Numbered from the stretch's first letter, positions 1-8,394 are shown. The stretch: DNA of 15,518 bases from Bacteroidales bacterium (GCA_004552195.1 SFPC01000083.1:1-15518); one strand, 5' to 3'. A program made the numbers and translations. Notes: generated from the sequence alone by a model not told the origin.

Positions 1-1
1 C

Positions 2-1501
2 GGCAGTCCTGACCGCATTTCCCACAAGTTCTTGTTGAATAAAGAAGAAATGTCGGAGAACAAAAGTGACGCGCGTCCTGTGTGGATATTCGCTTCATGT
101 GAAATCACCCCTTACGACCAAGTCTGTGCCGATATTGGTCGCAATGCCTTGTTCTGCGCCGATGGTCCGGCAATCGCCGTGTTGTGTGCTGCGCGTTCAG
201 TGTATGCCAACTACAATCGTTCGCTCAATATGGGATTTGTTCACTATGCGTTTTCTTCCAATCAAGAAGGCAAAGCAAACACTTTGGGCGATGCGCTTCG
301 TCTTACGAAGTGTGAGTTGCTAAAAAACACCGAGGTGTCCATCGGAACTGACCAAACCATCAACAAGTTGAAATATGTGCTTTTGGGCGATCCGGCTCTC
401 ACGCTTGCCTATCCCCGAAAAGGGCTGGTGATTGACAGTTTGAATGGTGAACCGGTCACTGCCGGTGCTGTGCAGGCATTGCCCATAGGCAGTAAAGCCA
501 CATTCTCCGGTTACGTTTCTGTTTCCGGTCAGACGGGTGTACCCGATGAGCATTTTAATGGCGAGTTAACCGCCACTGTTTTTGCACCCCTGCAAAGTAT
601 CACTTGCAAAGGTCAGGGCAACACCAAAGCCTCTCCCTTGGTGTATACCGATTATACAAAAACCGTTTTTGAAGGTAAGGTTAGGGTCAGCAATGGACGT
701 TTTTCTTTGAGTTTTGTGGTGCCGCGCGGCCTCACGTTTAGCAATGATCCGGCTTTGCTTTCCCTTTATGCTGTCGACAGTCTCCATGTCAACGAGTTTA
801 ATGGTAGCTTTTCCGGCTTCTGTTTCAATGGCTCAGCCCTTGAATCTTCTGTTGACAACCTTGGCCCGGACATCTATCTTTATTTGGATCGCCCTGATTT
901 CATTTCAGGTGCTACAGTTGGCCCTGATGCTATTTTTTACGCTCATGTCAGCGATTCCTCTGCCATCTCTATGATTAGTGGCAACATGGGACATGACATG
1001 GAGTTGTGGATTGACGGTAAAACCACAGAGGCTGCTGTCCTCAACGATTACTTCTCATTCGATTATGGCTCTTACCAAACCGGTTTGGCCACTTATCCCC
1101 TGTCCGGACTGTCAGAGGGACTTCACACCCTCTCTTTCCGTGCTTGGGATGTATTTGACAATTCTACCACTGCAACGCTTTCTTTCCGCGTGTCCGACCA
1201 AGGTGCACCCGACTTCGATGTACAAGCCTCTCCTGCCGGTGCATCCAGTTCTACTCGTTTTGTAACCGTTTTCCCCGTAACCGATGGTACAGCCGACAGA
1301 CAGGTACAAACCGAAGTGTTCAGTATCAGTGGCAGTCGTGTATGGCACACAACGGTCAGCGTTCCTTCGTCTGTCGGTTTCTCGGTTGTTCAATGGGAAC
1401 TCACCGACTATGCCGGCAATAGGTTGCCGCGTGGCGTTTATCTTTATCGCAGCAAAGTGGACAATAAAGAAACTTCCACCCACAAGATGGTTATTTTGTA
1501 A
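2..1501 (+). CDS. porU: T9SS C-terminal signal peptidase/sortase PorU, 3' part
   Basis: This is the C-terminal 499 residues of PorU, the gingipain-family (C25) cysteine protease on the cell surface that removes the C-terminal signal of type IX secretion cargo and joins the cargo to A-LPS. The frame is open to the left edge, so the N-terminal part, including the catalytic His, is missing. The catalytic Cys is visible in the motif FASCEITPYD (Cys codon at 98-100, visible residue 33). The PorU-typical block YVLLGDPALTLAYP follows at about 124-137. The rest is beta-rich and ends in a domain resembling a T9SS C-terminal domain (GVYLYR near the end), which PorU is known to keep. porV starts 91 bp downstream, an arrangement I recall from Porphyromonas. 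Full PorU proteins are about 1100-1200 aa, so well under half is present. Identification is strong from the motifs and the neighbour. Confidence 0.9.
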   Translation, partial: GSPDRISHKFLLNKEEMSENKSDARPVWIFASCEITPYDQVCADIGRNALFCADGPAIAVLCAARSVYANYNRSLNMGFVHYAFSSNQEGKANTLGDALRLTKCELLKNTEVSIGTDQTINKLKYVLLGDPALTLAYPRKGLVIDSLNGEPVTAGAVQALPIGSKATFSGYVSVSGQTGVPDEHFNGELTATVFAPLQSITCKGQGNTKASPLVYTDYTKTVFEGKVRVSNGRFSLSFVVPRGLTFSNDPALLSLYAVDSLHVNEFNGSFSGFCFNGSALESSVDNLGPDIYLYLDRPDFISGATVGPDAIFYAHVSDSSAISMISGNMGHDMELWIDGKTTEAAVLNDYFSFDYGSYQTGLATYPLSGLSEGLHTLSFRAWDVFDNSTTATLSFRVSDQGAPDFDVQASPAGASSSTRFVTVFPVTDGTADRQVQTEVFSISGSRVWHTTVSVPSSVGFSVVQWELTDYAGNRLPRGVYLYRSKVDNKETSTHKMVIL

Positions 1502-1592
1502 TTCTTTTCCAGTATGCTCCACCGATAAGCGGTTAAATATTTCCATTCATCAATCCATTCTTTTTCAAAGAACAAACAAACCACTTACCCCG

Positions 1593-2744
1593 ATGAAATA
1601 TATCATTTCCTTTTTGTCACTTTTCTTTTCATTCCTTGTTCTCTGCGCAGAAGATGAAGTGCGCGACCAGTTCAATCCTGTTCGCACGGCCGTAGTGTCC
1701 CAAACCATAGCGCCCGATGCCCGTGCTGGTGGTATGGGCGATGTCGGTGCGGCCACCGACCCCGATGTGCATTCCCAGTATTGGAACCCCGCCAAATACC
1801 CCTTTACCATTTCGCGTGCGGGCTTTGCCATCAACTACACCCCTTGGCTCCGCAAACTCACCACGGGTATTGCCTTGCTCGACGCTGTGGGCTATGTCCG
1901 TTTGGGCGACTATCAGGCCCTCAGTGGTTCCATCCGCTACTTCACCCTCGGCGAAGTCAATGCTTCTGACGGCATGACCGTCAAGCCCTACGAGTTTGGT
2001 GTAGATTTGGCTTACTCCCGCATGTTGAGCGAGAAATTCTCCGCCTCCGTAGGCTTGCGTTACCTCTATTCTGACATCACCGGCCACTACGATGACAACA
2101 GTACAGCAGGTTCCGCCTTTGCAGCCGATGTAGCCATGTTCTATAACACCTACGTCATGATGGGGCAGCGCGAGTGTCAGTTGTCTTGGGGTTTGAATAT
2201 CAACAACATTGGTAGCAAAATTTCCTATGGCGACGACCGGTCCTATTTCATTCCCACCAACCTCCGTTTGGGTTTGAGCTATCTCATCCCCCTCAACGAG
2301 TACAACCGCATCAGTTTCAGTGCCGATGCCAACAAGCTGCTTGTGCCCTCTATGCCTTTACAGGGAGCAGACGAGCTGGATGAAGACTATCAGCAGCGTT
2401 TGGACGATGAGTATTATAACCAGTCGCCCATCAGCGGTATTTTCAAGAGTTTCGGCGATTCTGAGCGTGGTTTCAAGGGAGAGTTGGAGGAGATACAATG
2501 GAGCATAGGTGCCGAGTACACTTACAACGATAAGTTTACCCTTCGTGCCGGTTACCACCACGAGAGCAAGATGCAGGGTAATCGTCAGTACGCCACGGTG
2601 GGTGCCGGCTTCAAACTCAACGTGCTCAGCGTGGATGCCGGTTACGTTATTGCTACCGAACCGTCCAATCCCCTTGACCAGACCATGCGTGTTTCGCTCA
2701 CTTTCGACATGGATGGCATTCGCGACCTCTTTGGCCGCCGTTAA
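1593..2744 (+). CDS. porV: T9SS outer-membrane shuttle protein PorV (LptO)
   Basis: PorV is a FadL-like outer-membrane beta-barrel that collects T9SS substrates from the SprA translocon and presents them to the PorU sortase. The protein is 383 aa from the ATG at 1593, close to the roughly 390 aa usual for the family. The open frame runs further upstream, but the ATG was chosen because it gives a signal peptide (residues 1-19, hydrophobic FLSLFFSFLVLCA) and does not overlap porU. The family-specific N-terminal block IAPDARAGGMGD is at 39-50, followed by HSQYWNPAKYPF at 60-71. Alternating beta strands fill the rest, and the end NPLDQTMRVSLTFDMDG is typical of the last strands. A Cys at residue 18 is not in a good lipobox, so a lipoprotein is unlikely. 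ispF begins 44 bp downstream on the same strand. Confidence 0.93.
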   Translation: MKYIISFLSLFFSFLVLCAEDEVRDQFNPVRTAVVSQTIAPDARAGGMGDVGAATDPDVHSQYWNPAKYPFTISRAGFAINYTPWLRKLTTGIALLDAVGYVRLGDYQALSGSIRYFTLGEVNASDGMTVKPYEFGVDLAYSRMLSEKFSASVGLRYLYSDITGHYDDNSTAGSAFAADVAMFYNTYVMMGQRECQLSWGLNINNIGSKISYGDDRSYFIPTNLRLGLSYLIPLNEYNRISFSADANKLLVPSMPLQGADELDEDYQQRLDDEYYNQSPISGIFKSFGDSERGFKGELEEIQWSIGAEYTYNDKFTLRAGYHHESKMQGNRQYATVGAGFKLNVLSVDAGYVIATEPSNPLDQTMRVSLTFDMDGIRDLFGRR

Positions 2745-2788
2745 AAAAATGAAGTTTTTATCTATAGGTATACGTTTCTTTTTTTGTT

Positions 2789-3280
2789 ATGAATATCCGT
2801 ATAGGCATGGGCTTCGATGTCCATCGTTTGGTCGAAGGTCGCGAGTTGTGGTTGGGAGGTGTGAAAGTTCCTCATACTATGGGGCTGTTGGGGCACAGTG
2901 ATGCCGATGTTTTAATTCATGCTCTGTGTGATGCTCTTTTGGGAGCCGCTTCACTGCGCGACATAGGTTTTCATTTTCCTGACACTTCAGCTGCTTATGC
3001 CGGCATCCGCAGCACGTTGCTTTTGGAGCGTACCGTACAACTGTTGCACGAGCGAGGATGGCAGGTTGTCAATGTTGACATGACCATCATGGCACAGCAA
3101 CCTAAACTCTCGCCTCACATTCCGGCCATGCAGGCAGTTCTTGCTCCCTTGCTTGGAGTGAGTGAGGAGGAGGTTAGTATAAAAGCCACCACTACTGAGA
3201 AATTGGGTTTTACCGGTCGCGAAGAAGGCATTGCCGCCCAGGCAGTAGCATTGCTTGAAAAGCGTCTCGTCCAAGATTGA
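2789..3280 (+). CDS. ispF: 2-C-methyl-D-erythritol 2,4-cyclodiphosphate synthase
   Basis: IspF makes 2-C-methyl-D-erythritol 2,4-cyclodiphosphate from the CDP-ME 2-phosphate intermediate in the cytosolic MEP route to isoprenoids. The protein is 163 aa, the normal length. The metal ligands are visible as GFDVHR (Asp10, His12) and GHSDADVLIHALCDALLGA (His44). The C-terminal signature KATTTEKLGFTGREEGIAAQA is intact. It has Glu where many homologues have Gly (GREEG for GRGEG), but the catalytic-site Arg and second Glu are kept. It follows porV by 44 bp; as I recall, porU-porV-ispF is also the order in Porphyromonas gingivalis, so co-transcription is plausible although the functions are unrelated. 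The short AT-rich gap has no clear promoter. Confidence 0.97.
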   Translation: MNIRIGMGFDVHRLVEGRELWLGGVKVPHTMGLLGHSDADVLIHALCDALLGAASLRDIGFHFPDTSAAYAGIRSTLLLERTVQLLHERGWQVVNVDMTIMAQQPKLSPHIPAMQAVLAPLLGVSEEEVSIKATTTEKLGFTGREEGIAAQAVALLEKRLVQD

Positions 3281-3385
3281 AAAGAGGGCATTTCTGCGTG
3301 CGTTCCCTACCTACGCCATGACAATACCGGGAAGATTTTGTCCGCACAATGTCCACACTTTACAGGCAGTACACCTCTTTACGAA

Positions 3386-3423
3386 AATTCCGGATGGCAA
3401 AATGAGTTATGCCGTCCGGAATT
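3386..3423. terminator. Hairpin between convergent ispF and rpoD, probable bidirectional terminator
   Basis: The arms AATTCCGGATGGCA (3386-3399) and TGCCGTCCGGAATT (3410-3423) pair over 14 bp with one G-U wobble, around a 10-nt loop. It lies in the 159-bp gap between the stop codons of ispF (plus) and rpoD (minus), where a shared terminator is expected. Neither side has a strong U-tract. On the minus strand the hairpin is followed by TTTTCG, so it fits rpoD slightly better. Confidence 0.6.
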
Positions 3424-3439
3424 ATATGTAGGTGGGTAT

Positions 3440-4297
3440 TTAGAGGTAGCTCTTCAGTACACTTCCCATTTGTGCTGAGCGCAATAGCGCAAGTGCTTTC
3501 TCTTTGATTTGTCTCACACGTTCACGGCTTAGGTTCAACATTTGCCCGATTTCTTCCAAATTCTTTTCTCCGCATCTGATGCCGAAGAAAAGGCGTAACA
3601 CTTGCGCTTCGCGCTCAGGCAAACGGTCGAGTGCCCGCTCCACTTCCTGAGCCAGTGATTCCGAAACCAGTGCCGTGTCCACATCGCCCGTTTCGCGCGA
3701 CGACAGGAGGTCCAGCAGACAGCTGTCTTCGTCGTCGATTAAGGGCGCATCCATTGACACATGTCGTCCTGAAGTCAGCAGCACCCCATTGACTTTTTCC
3801 GGTTCTATACCGAGTGCTTCGGCAATTTCTTCCGTCGAGGGCCGGCGTTCATTCTTTTGTACAAATTGGTTGAAAAAGCGGTTGACTTTGCTCACGTTCC
3901 CCACCTGGTTGAGCGGTAAGCGCACCATGCGGCTGTTTTCCGCCAGCGACTGTAGGATGCTTTGGCGTATCCACCAAACCGCGTAAGAAATAAATTTAAA
4001 TCCGCGTGTTTCGTCGAATTTGCGCGCTGCGGTGATGAGCCCCACGTTGCCTTCGTTGATGAGGTCAATCAGCCCCATCCCCTGTCCTTGGTATTGTTTC
4101 GCCACGGAAACGACAAAGCGCAGGTTTGCTTTGGTTAGCCGTTCAAGGGCCGCTTCGTCCCCTTGGCGTATGCGTCGGGCCAATTCTGCTTCTTCTTCAA
4201 TGCCGATCATTTCTTCGCGGCCAATGTCTTGAAGGTAGCGTTCGAGCGATTCTCCCTCTCGGTTCGTGATGCTTTGGGTGATTTTGAGCTGTCTCAT
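3440..4297 (-). CDS. rpoD: RNA polymerase primary sigma factor RpoD/SigA (Bacteroidota type)
   Basis: This is the housekeeping sigma-70 factor that directs RNA polymerase to TAnnTTTG promoters in Bacteroidota. From the ATG at 4297 it is 285 aa. The open frame extends upstream, but MRQLKITQSITNRE is the start I expect for Bacteroides primary sigma factors, which lack region 1.1. Region 1.2 covers about 18-45 (LERYLQDIGREEMI). Region 2 covers about 50-122, with LIDLINEGNVGLITAARKFD and the -10-reading helix YAVWWIRQSILQSLAENS. Region 3 covers about 130-205. Region 4 covers about 213-285, with the helix-turn-helix LEEIGQMLNLSRERVRQIK at 247-265. All regions are complete. The gene stands alone on the minus strand, convergent with ispF and divergent from the DUF3078 gene. 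Its leader holds a candidate promoter and a palindrome, listed separately. Confidence 0.95.
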   Translation of the reverse strand: MRQLKITQSITNREGESLERYLQDIGREEMIGIEEEAELARRIRQGDEAALERLTKANLRFVVSVAKQYQGQGMGLIDLINEGNVGLITAARKFDETRGFKFISYAVWWIRQSILQSLAENSRMVRLPLNQVGNVSKVNRFFNQFVQKNERRPSTEEIAEALGIEPEKVNGVLLTSGRHVSMDAPLIDDEDSCLLDLLSSRETGDVDTALVSESLAQEVERALDRLPEREAQVLRLFFGIRCGEKNLEEIGQMLNLSRERVRQIKEKALALLRSAQMGSVLKSYL

Positions 4298-4322
4298 GGC
4301 AGGAGCTTTTACAGAAAAGTTT

Positions 4323-4381
4323 GTGCATGGCGAGAGCAATGGAAAGAGCGCGAATTCCATTTCCATTGCCGAGCCGCAGCC
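4323..4381 (-). repeat. Palindromic element in the rpoD leader, copy of a dispersed repeat
   Basis: A perfect 10-bp inverted repeat, GCAATGGAAA (4336-4345) and TTTCCATTGC (4360-4369), surrounds a 14-nt loop. The flanks extend the element. The left arm 4323-4345 matches 15264-15286 at 20 of 23 positions, and the right arm 4360-4381 (containing TTGCCGAGCCGC) matches 15394-15415 at 20 of 22. It lies 26-84 bp upstream of the rpoD start codon and would be in the rpoD 5' untranslated region if the promoter at 4402-4432 is used. The function is unknown; it could be an RNA hairpin, a protein-binding site or a repetitive palindrome. Confidence 0.65.
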
Positions 4382-4401
4382 AAACTGATGAAAAATCGCC
4401 T

Positions 4402-4432
4402 CAAAAATAGGTTTTTGAATGCTGACGACCAA
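4402..4432 (-). promoter_or_regulatory. Candidate Bacteroidota-type promoter of rpoD
   Basis: On the minus strand TATTTTTG (4402-4409) fits the Bacteroidota -7 consensus TAnnTTTG. A TTG (4430-4432) lies 20 nt upstream, near the expected position of the -33 element. Transcription would begin near 4399, giving a leader of about 100 nt that contains the palindrome at 4336-4369. This rests on consensus matching only, and the motif is short. Confidence 0.45.
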
Positions 4433-4591
4433 GATTTTGCAAATTTATTTCCTAACTTCGCCCGCGTTTAAAGGACAAGGCAGGGTATATTCTTCCTTAA
4501 TCTGTGTGACTTAGTCCTTTTCTCCGGTTTTTGCGTTGCTTGTAATGCGTTATAGTCGCTTGGGCCGGTTTCATAAAATTGAAAATTTCTG

Positions 4592-5962
4592 ATGTGGAAT
4601 AAAGTTATTATTAGCGTTCTATTGTTTGCAACCGGATGGAATACGAGTGTTTGGGCCCAACATCGTGCAGTTGCTGGTTCTCATGATGCTATACGTGCCA
4701 AACGTGTTTCCGAAACAGTTGACGACCGATGGGCTGCAGCGTTCGACTCCTTGGTTACCGTATACAAAGATTGGCATTATGCAGGTAGTGACACCCTGAG
4801 CAACCCTTATTATGCCCCCTTGATGGGCAGTCCTACGCTTTATAGTGCAACTCTGCACCGTTTGATGGGATTGTCGGCCGACACGGCGACCCGTCAGTGT
4901 GAAAAGATGTTGCCCTCCTCCGATCGGATGTATGCCATTACGGAGGCTACGGATAATGCGCTGATGGCGGCTTACACTGCCTTCCCCTGGTTCGTGCTCC
5001 ATGAGGAAGCTGAGCAGGGTACAATGAACGTGGAAAATCGCATCCGTGAGGGCGTGAGAGCGGAAAGTACGCTAACCGAGCGTTTCGTCAAGGAAGAAAA
5101 ACGGGAGGAACAGGCCATGGTGGTGCCCTCTCCCGGCGATGAAGGTTGGGACATACTTGTTCGACGACCCAACTTCTGGACTTTCAAGACAAGATTGTCG
5201 TTTCAATTCACCCAGAACCATGTGAGTGACAACTGGTACAAAGGCGGCGAAGACCATAACACCTTGTTGGCCAGCACCACCATTGAAGCCAACTTCAACA
5301 ACCAGCAGAAAATCACTTTCGATAACAAACTGGAGATGAACCTCGGTTTCCAGACTTCGGAAAACGATGAAGAACACAAATTTAAGACCTATTCTGACTT
5401 GTTGCGCCTGACCAACTCCTTCGGACTCCAGGCCATCAAAAACTGGTACTATACTGTTAAGTTACAAAGCTGGACCCAATTTTGCCGGGGATACCGTTCC
5501 AACGACAAGAAGGTGTATTCCGACTTCATGTCGCCCTTTGAGTCGTTGCTCTCTGTCGGTATGACGTTTAAGACCCAAACCAAAAACAATAAATTCAACA
5601 TCGATGCCAACTTCTCGCCTATCGGTCTCAAACTCAAGTACGTTGACCGCGACGCATTGGCCACTTCCTTCGGACTGACCGAAGGACACAAAGCCAAGTG
5701 GGAACGTGGTTCCAATATCACCGTGAACTATACTTGGAACTTGATGAAGAATGTGAGTTGGAGAAGCCGTTTCTATTACTTTACGGACTATTCCAAGTCG
5801 CAGATTGAGTGGGAAAACACTTTCAGCTTCACCATCAACAAATACCTCAAGGGTAGCATCTTCCTCTATCCGCGCTTCGACGACAGCCGCCAGCGACAGG
5901 AGGGTGAATCCTATTTCCAATTCTCGGAACAACTCCTTTTCGGTTTGGAATTTAATTTCTGA
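4592..5962 (+). CDS. DUF3078 family outer-membrane beta-barrel protein
   Basis: This 456-aa protein is probably an outer-membrane barrel of the DUF3078 family, whose role is not known. Residues 1-22 form a signal peptide (VIISVLLFATGWNTSVWA). Residues about 30-190 are a mixed, partly helical periplasmic-looking region with a charged stretch at 148-173. From about 195 the sequence turns into alternating strands, opening with the family block FTQNHVSDNWYKGGEDHNTL at 206-225. It ends in an aromatic residue, LLFGLEFNF, as expected for a barrel recognised by BAM. It diverges from rpoD and is followed after 77 bp by the NfnAB-like fusion gene, with no functional link that I can see. The family call comes from the W-K-G-G block and overall shape, and I am fairly sure of it. 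Confidence 0.8.
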   Translation: MWNKVIISVLLFATGWNTSVWAQHRAVAGSHDAIRAKRVSETVDDRWAAAFDSLVTVYKDWHYAGSDTLSNPYYAPLMGSPTLYSATLHRLMGLSADTATRQCEKMLPSSDRMYAITEATDNALMAAYTAFPWFVLHEEAEQGTMNVENRIREGVRAESTLTERFVKEEKREEQAMVVPSPGDEGWDILVRRPNFWTFKTRLSFQFTQNHVSDNWYKGGEDHNTLLASTTIEANFNNQQKITFDNKLEMNLGFQTSENDEEHKFKTYSDLLRLTNSFGLQAIKNWYYTVKLQSWTQFCRGYRSNDKKVYSDFMSPFESLLSVGMTFKTQTKNNKFNIDANFSPIGLKLKYVDRDALATSFGLTEGHKAKWERGSNITVNYTWNLMKNVSWRSRFYYFTDYSKSQIEWENTFSFTINKYLKGSIFLYPRFDDSRQRQEGESYFQFSEQLLFGLEFNF

Positions 5963-6039
5963 TAATAGGAATTTACTGGCTTCTTCATGAGTCGGCCAAA
6001 TCATCTGTCAAACCTTCATATCTATATATCCCAGAAAAC

Positions 6040-8394
6040 ATGAACAGAATAGTCAGCAAAGAACGCTTCTCGGAGCACGTCTACCGCTTGGTGGTCGAAG
6101 CTCCGCTCATAGCCCGTTCGCGTAAGGCGGGCCACTTCGTGATAGTACGTGTTTGCCCGGGTGGCGAACGTATGCCCCTTACCATAGCCGAGGCCGACCC
6201 TGTGGCCGGCACCATCTCCCTCGTGGTGCAGGAAGTCGGTGTTTCGTCCACTAAACTCTGTGCTTTGGAACCGGGCGACAGCATTGCCGATGTCGTAGGC
6301 CCCTTGGGAAAGGCCACCCACATTGAGAACTTCGGCACTGTGGTCTGTGCCGGCGGCGGTGTGGGCGTGGCACCCATGCTCCCCATCGTGCAGGCACTCA
6401 AAGCTGCCGGAAACCGCGTCATCACCGTGCTTGCCGGACGCAACAAAGACCTTATTATCCTCGAAAAGGAAATGCGTGCCAGCAGCGATGAGGTCATGAT
6501 CATGACAGACGATGGTAGCTACGGACAGAAAGGACTGATTACCGAAGGTATTGAGCAAATCATCCAGCGCGAGCAGGTGGACAAGTGTTTCGCCATCGGC
6601 CCGGCCATCATGATGAAGTTCGTCTGCCTCTTGACCAAGAAATACAACATCTCCACCGATGTCTCCCTCAACACCATCATGGTGGACGGCACGGGCATGT
6701 GCGGTGCTTGCCGCATCACCGTGGGCGGTCAGACCAAGTTCGTTTGTGTGGACGGGCCGGAGTTCGACGGCCATCAGGTAGACTTCGACGAAATGCTGAA
6801 ACGCCTTGCTGCTTTCAAGCCCGAGGAACGTGCCGCCAAGGAAGTCTTCGACCAGCAAACCGCTCTGGGCGGCATGTCCGCAAAGCCTGCCGATGAACCT
6901 GCCGCAGTGGCCGCTGATGTTAAAACAGCTGCTAATGCGAAAGTTACAGGGGAGGCCGCTGCTCCTGCCGAAGCCGACAAGAGCCGCGATGCCGCTTGGC
7001 GTAAGGAACTCCGTGCGGCCATGAAACCCAAGGAGCGCGTGGCTATTGCCCGCCAGCAGATGCCTGAACTTGATGCTGCCTATCGGGCGCGTTCGCTCAA
7101 GGAAGAAGTGAACCAGGGTCTCACTGCCGAACAGGCGCAGCAGGAAGCCCATCGCTGCCTCGACTGTCTCAATCCCGGCTGTGTGGAGGGTTGCCCCGTG
7201 GGTATCGACATTCCTCGTTTCGTCAAGCACATCGAGAAAGGCGAGTTCTTGGATGCCGCCCACGCCCTGAAAGAAACCAGTGCGCTTCCTGCCGTCTGTG
7301 GCCGTGTTTGTCCGCAGGAGAAGCAGTGCGAGAGCCGTTGCATCCACCACAAGATGAACTCCCAGCCCGTGGCCATCGGCTACCTCGAACGCTTCGCAGC
7401 AGCCACGAAACCTGCTCCCGATGCCCCGAAGGTGGCCGTTGTGGGCAGTGGCCCGGCAGGACTCTCCTTTGCCGGAGAAATGGTGAAGCGTGGCTATGCT
7501 GTGACCGTTTTCGAGGCTTTGCACGAAATCGGCGGCGTGCTGAAGTATGGCATTCCCGAGTTCCGCTTGCCCAACGAGATTGTGGACTTTGAGATAAACA
7601 ACCTGCGCCGCAGCGGCGTGGAGTTTGTCAAGGACTGCATTATCGGCAAGACGGAGCGTGTGGAGGATTTGCTGGCCAAGCAAGGATTTGTCGGCGTGTT
7701 CGTGGCTTCGGGTGCAGGTCTGCCCAACTTCATGGGCATTCCCGGTGAGAATGCCACCGGCGTGCTGTCGAGCAATGAATACCTGACCCGCGTCAACCTC
7801 ATGGATGCTTCCAATCCCCAGAGCGACACTCCTGTGCCTATGGGCAAACACGTGGCCGTGGTGGGCGGAGGTAACACGGCCATGGATGCCGTGCGCACAG
7901 CCTTGCGCTTGGGTGCCGAAACCGCTACCATCATCTACCGCCGTTCGGAGGAGGAGATGCCGGCACGAGTAGAGGAGGTACATCATGCCAAACAGGAAGG
8001 CGTGCGTTTCCTCACGCTCCACAACCCCTTACGCTACGAAACCGACGAGCAAGGTCATGTTCGTGCCGTCGTGCTCCAGCAGATGGAGTTGGGTGAGCCT
8101 GATGCTTCAGGTCGTCGTCGCCCTGTGCCCATTCCCGGTGCGGAGGTTACGATGGAGGCCGACTTGGTGATTGTCAGCATCGGCGTTTCGCCCAATCCCA
8201 TCCTGCCGCAGTCTGTCGAGGGACTGGAACTGGGCCGCAAGGGCACCATTGCCGTGAATGAGCAGATGCAATCGTCCATTCCCACCCTCTATGCCGGCGG
8301 CGACATTGTGCGTGGCGGTGCCACCGTTATCCTCGCCATGGGTGACGGCAAGCGTGCCGCACGCGAAATGGATGCCGCACTGCGTGCCAAGTAG
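6040..8394 (+). CDS. Fused ferredoxin-NADP reductase-like / NADPH-dependent glutamate synthase small-subunit-like flavoprotein (NfnAB-type)
   Basis: One 784-aa cytosolic protein joins two redox modules usually encoded separately. Residues 1-250 resemble the FNR-like subunit of NfnAB, sulfide dehydrogenase and dihydroorotate dehydrogenase B: the flavin motif ERMPLTIAEAD at 43-53, the nucleotide-binding CAGGGVGVAPM at 103-113, and a [2Fe-2S] site with Cys221, Cys224 and Cys236. Asp216 in MVDGTGMCGACR could be the Asp ligand known for NfnA. Residues about 280-315 are an Ala/Pro-rich linker. Residues about 320-784 are GltD/NfnB-like: cysteines 373, 376, 381, 385 and 420, 424, 430, 434 for two [4Fe-4S] clusters, FAD motif VVGSGPAG at 467-474, NADPH motif VVGGGNTAMD at 607-616, and the C-terminal AGGD block. 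Likely roles are electron transfer between NADH, NADPH and ferredoxin, or supplying electrons to a glutamate synthase. No gltB is present here, so the acceptor is open. Confidence 0.88.
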   Translation: MNRIVSKERFSEHVYRLVVEAPLIARSRKAGHFVIVRVCPGGERMPLTIAEADPVAGTISLVVQEVGVSSTKLCALEPGDSIADVVGPLGKATHIENFGTVVCAGGGVGVAPMLPIVQALKAAGNRVITVLAGRNKDLIILEKEMRASSDEVMIMTDDGSYGQKGLITEGIEQIIQREQVDKCFAIGPAIMMKFVCLLTKKYNISTDVSLNTIMVDGTGMCGACRITVGGQTKFVCVDGPEFDGHQVDFDEMLKRLAAFKPEERAAKEVFDQQTALGGMSAKPADEPAAVAADVKTAANAKVTGEAAAPAEADKSRDAAWRKELRAAMKPKERVAIARQQMPELDAAYRARSLKEEVNQGLTAEQAQQEAHRCLDCLNPGCVEGCPVGIDIPRFVKHIEKGEFLDAAHALKETSALPAVCGRVCPQEKQCESRCIHHKMNSQPVAIGYLERFAAATKPAPDAPKVAVVGSGPAGLSFAGEMVKRGYAVTVFEALHEIGGVLKYGIPEFRLPNEIVDFEINNLRRSGVEFVKDCIIGKTERVEDLLAKQGFVGVFVASGAGLPNFMGIPGENATGVLSSNEYLTRVNLMDASNPQSDTPVPMGKHVAVVGGGNTAMDAVRTALRLGAETATIIYRRSEEEMPARVEEVHHAKQEGVRFLTLHNPLRYETDEQGHVRAVVLQQMELGEPDASGRRRPVPIPGAEVTMEADLVIVSIGVSPNPILPQSVEGLELGRKGTIAVNEQMQSSIPTLYAGGDIVRGGATVILAMGDGKRAAREMDAALRAK

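Noticed and set aside
1284..1592. N-terminal extension of the porV frame into porU
   Set aside because: The extra residues have no porV similarity and overlap porU, while the ATG at 1593 gives a signal peptide and the normal family length.
2771..2778. TACGTTTC as an ispF promoter -7 box
   Set aside because: One base off consensus, only 10 bp from the start codon and without a clear upstream box, so porV-ispF co-transcription is simpler.
3281..3439. Possible small RNA in the ispF-rpoD gap
   Set aside because: The only structure is the single hairpin at 3386-3423, with no promoter signature, so a terminator explains it better.
4298..4432. N-terminal extension of the sigma factor frame
   Set aside because: The extension crosses the palindromic element and the candidate promoter. 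The conserved N-terminus begins at the ATG at 4297.
4574..4581. TAAAATTG as a promoter for the DUF3078 gene
   Set aside because: One mismatch to TAnnTTTG, no TTG at the right distance upstream, and only 10 bp from the ATG.
6022..8022. Long open frame on the minus strand, 666 codons
   Set aside because: It lies fully antisense to the 784-aa flavoprotein gene, whose motifs are all recognisable. Its translation is His-rich with no domain pattern, as expected of a shadow frame in GC-rich coding DNA.
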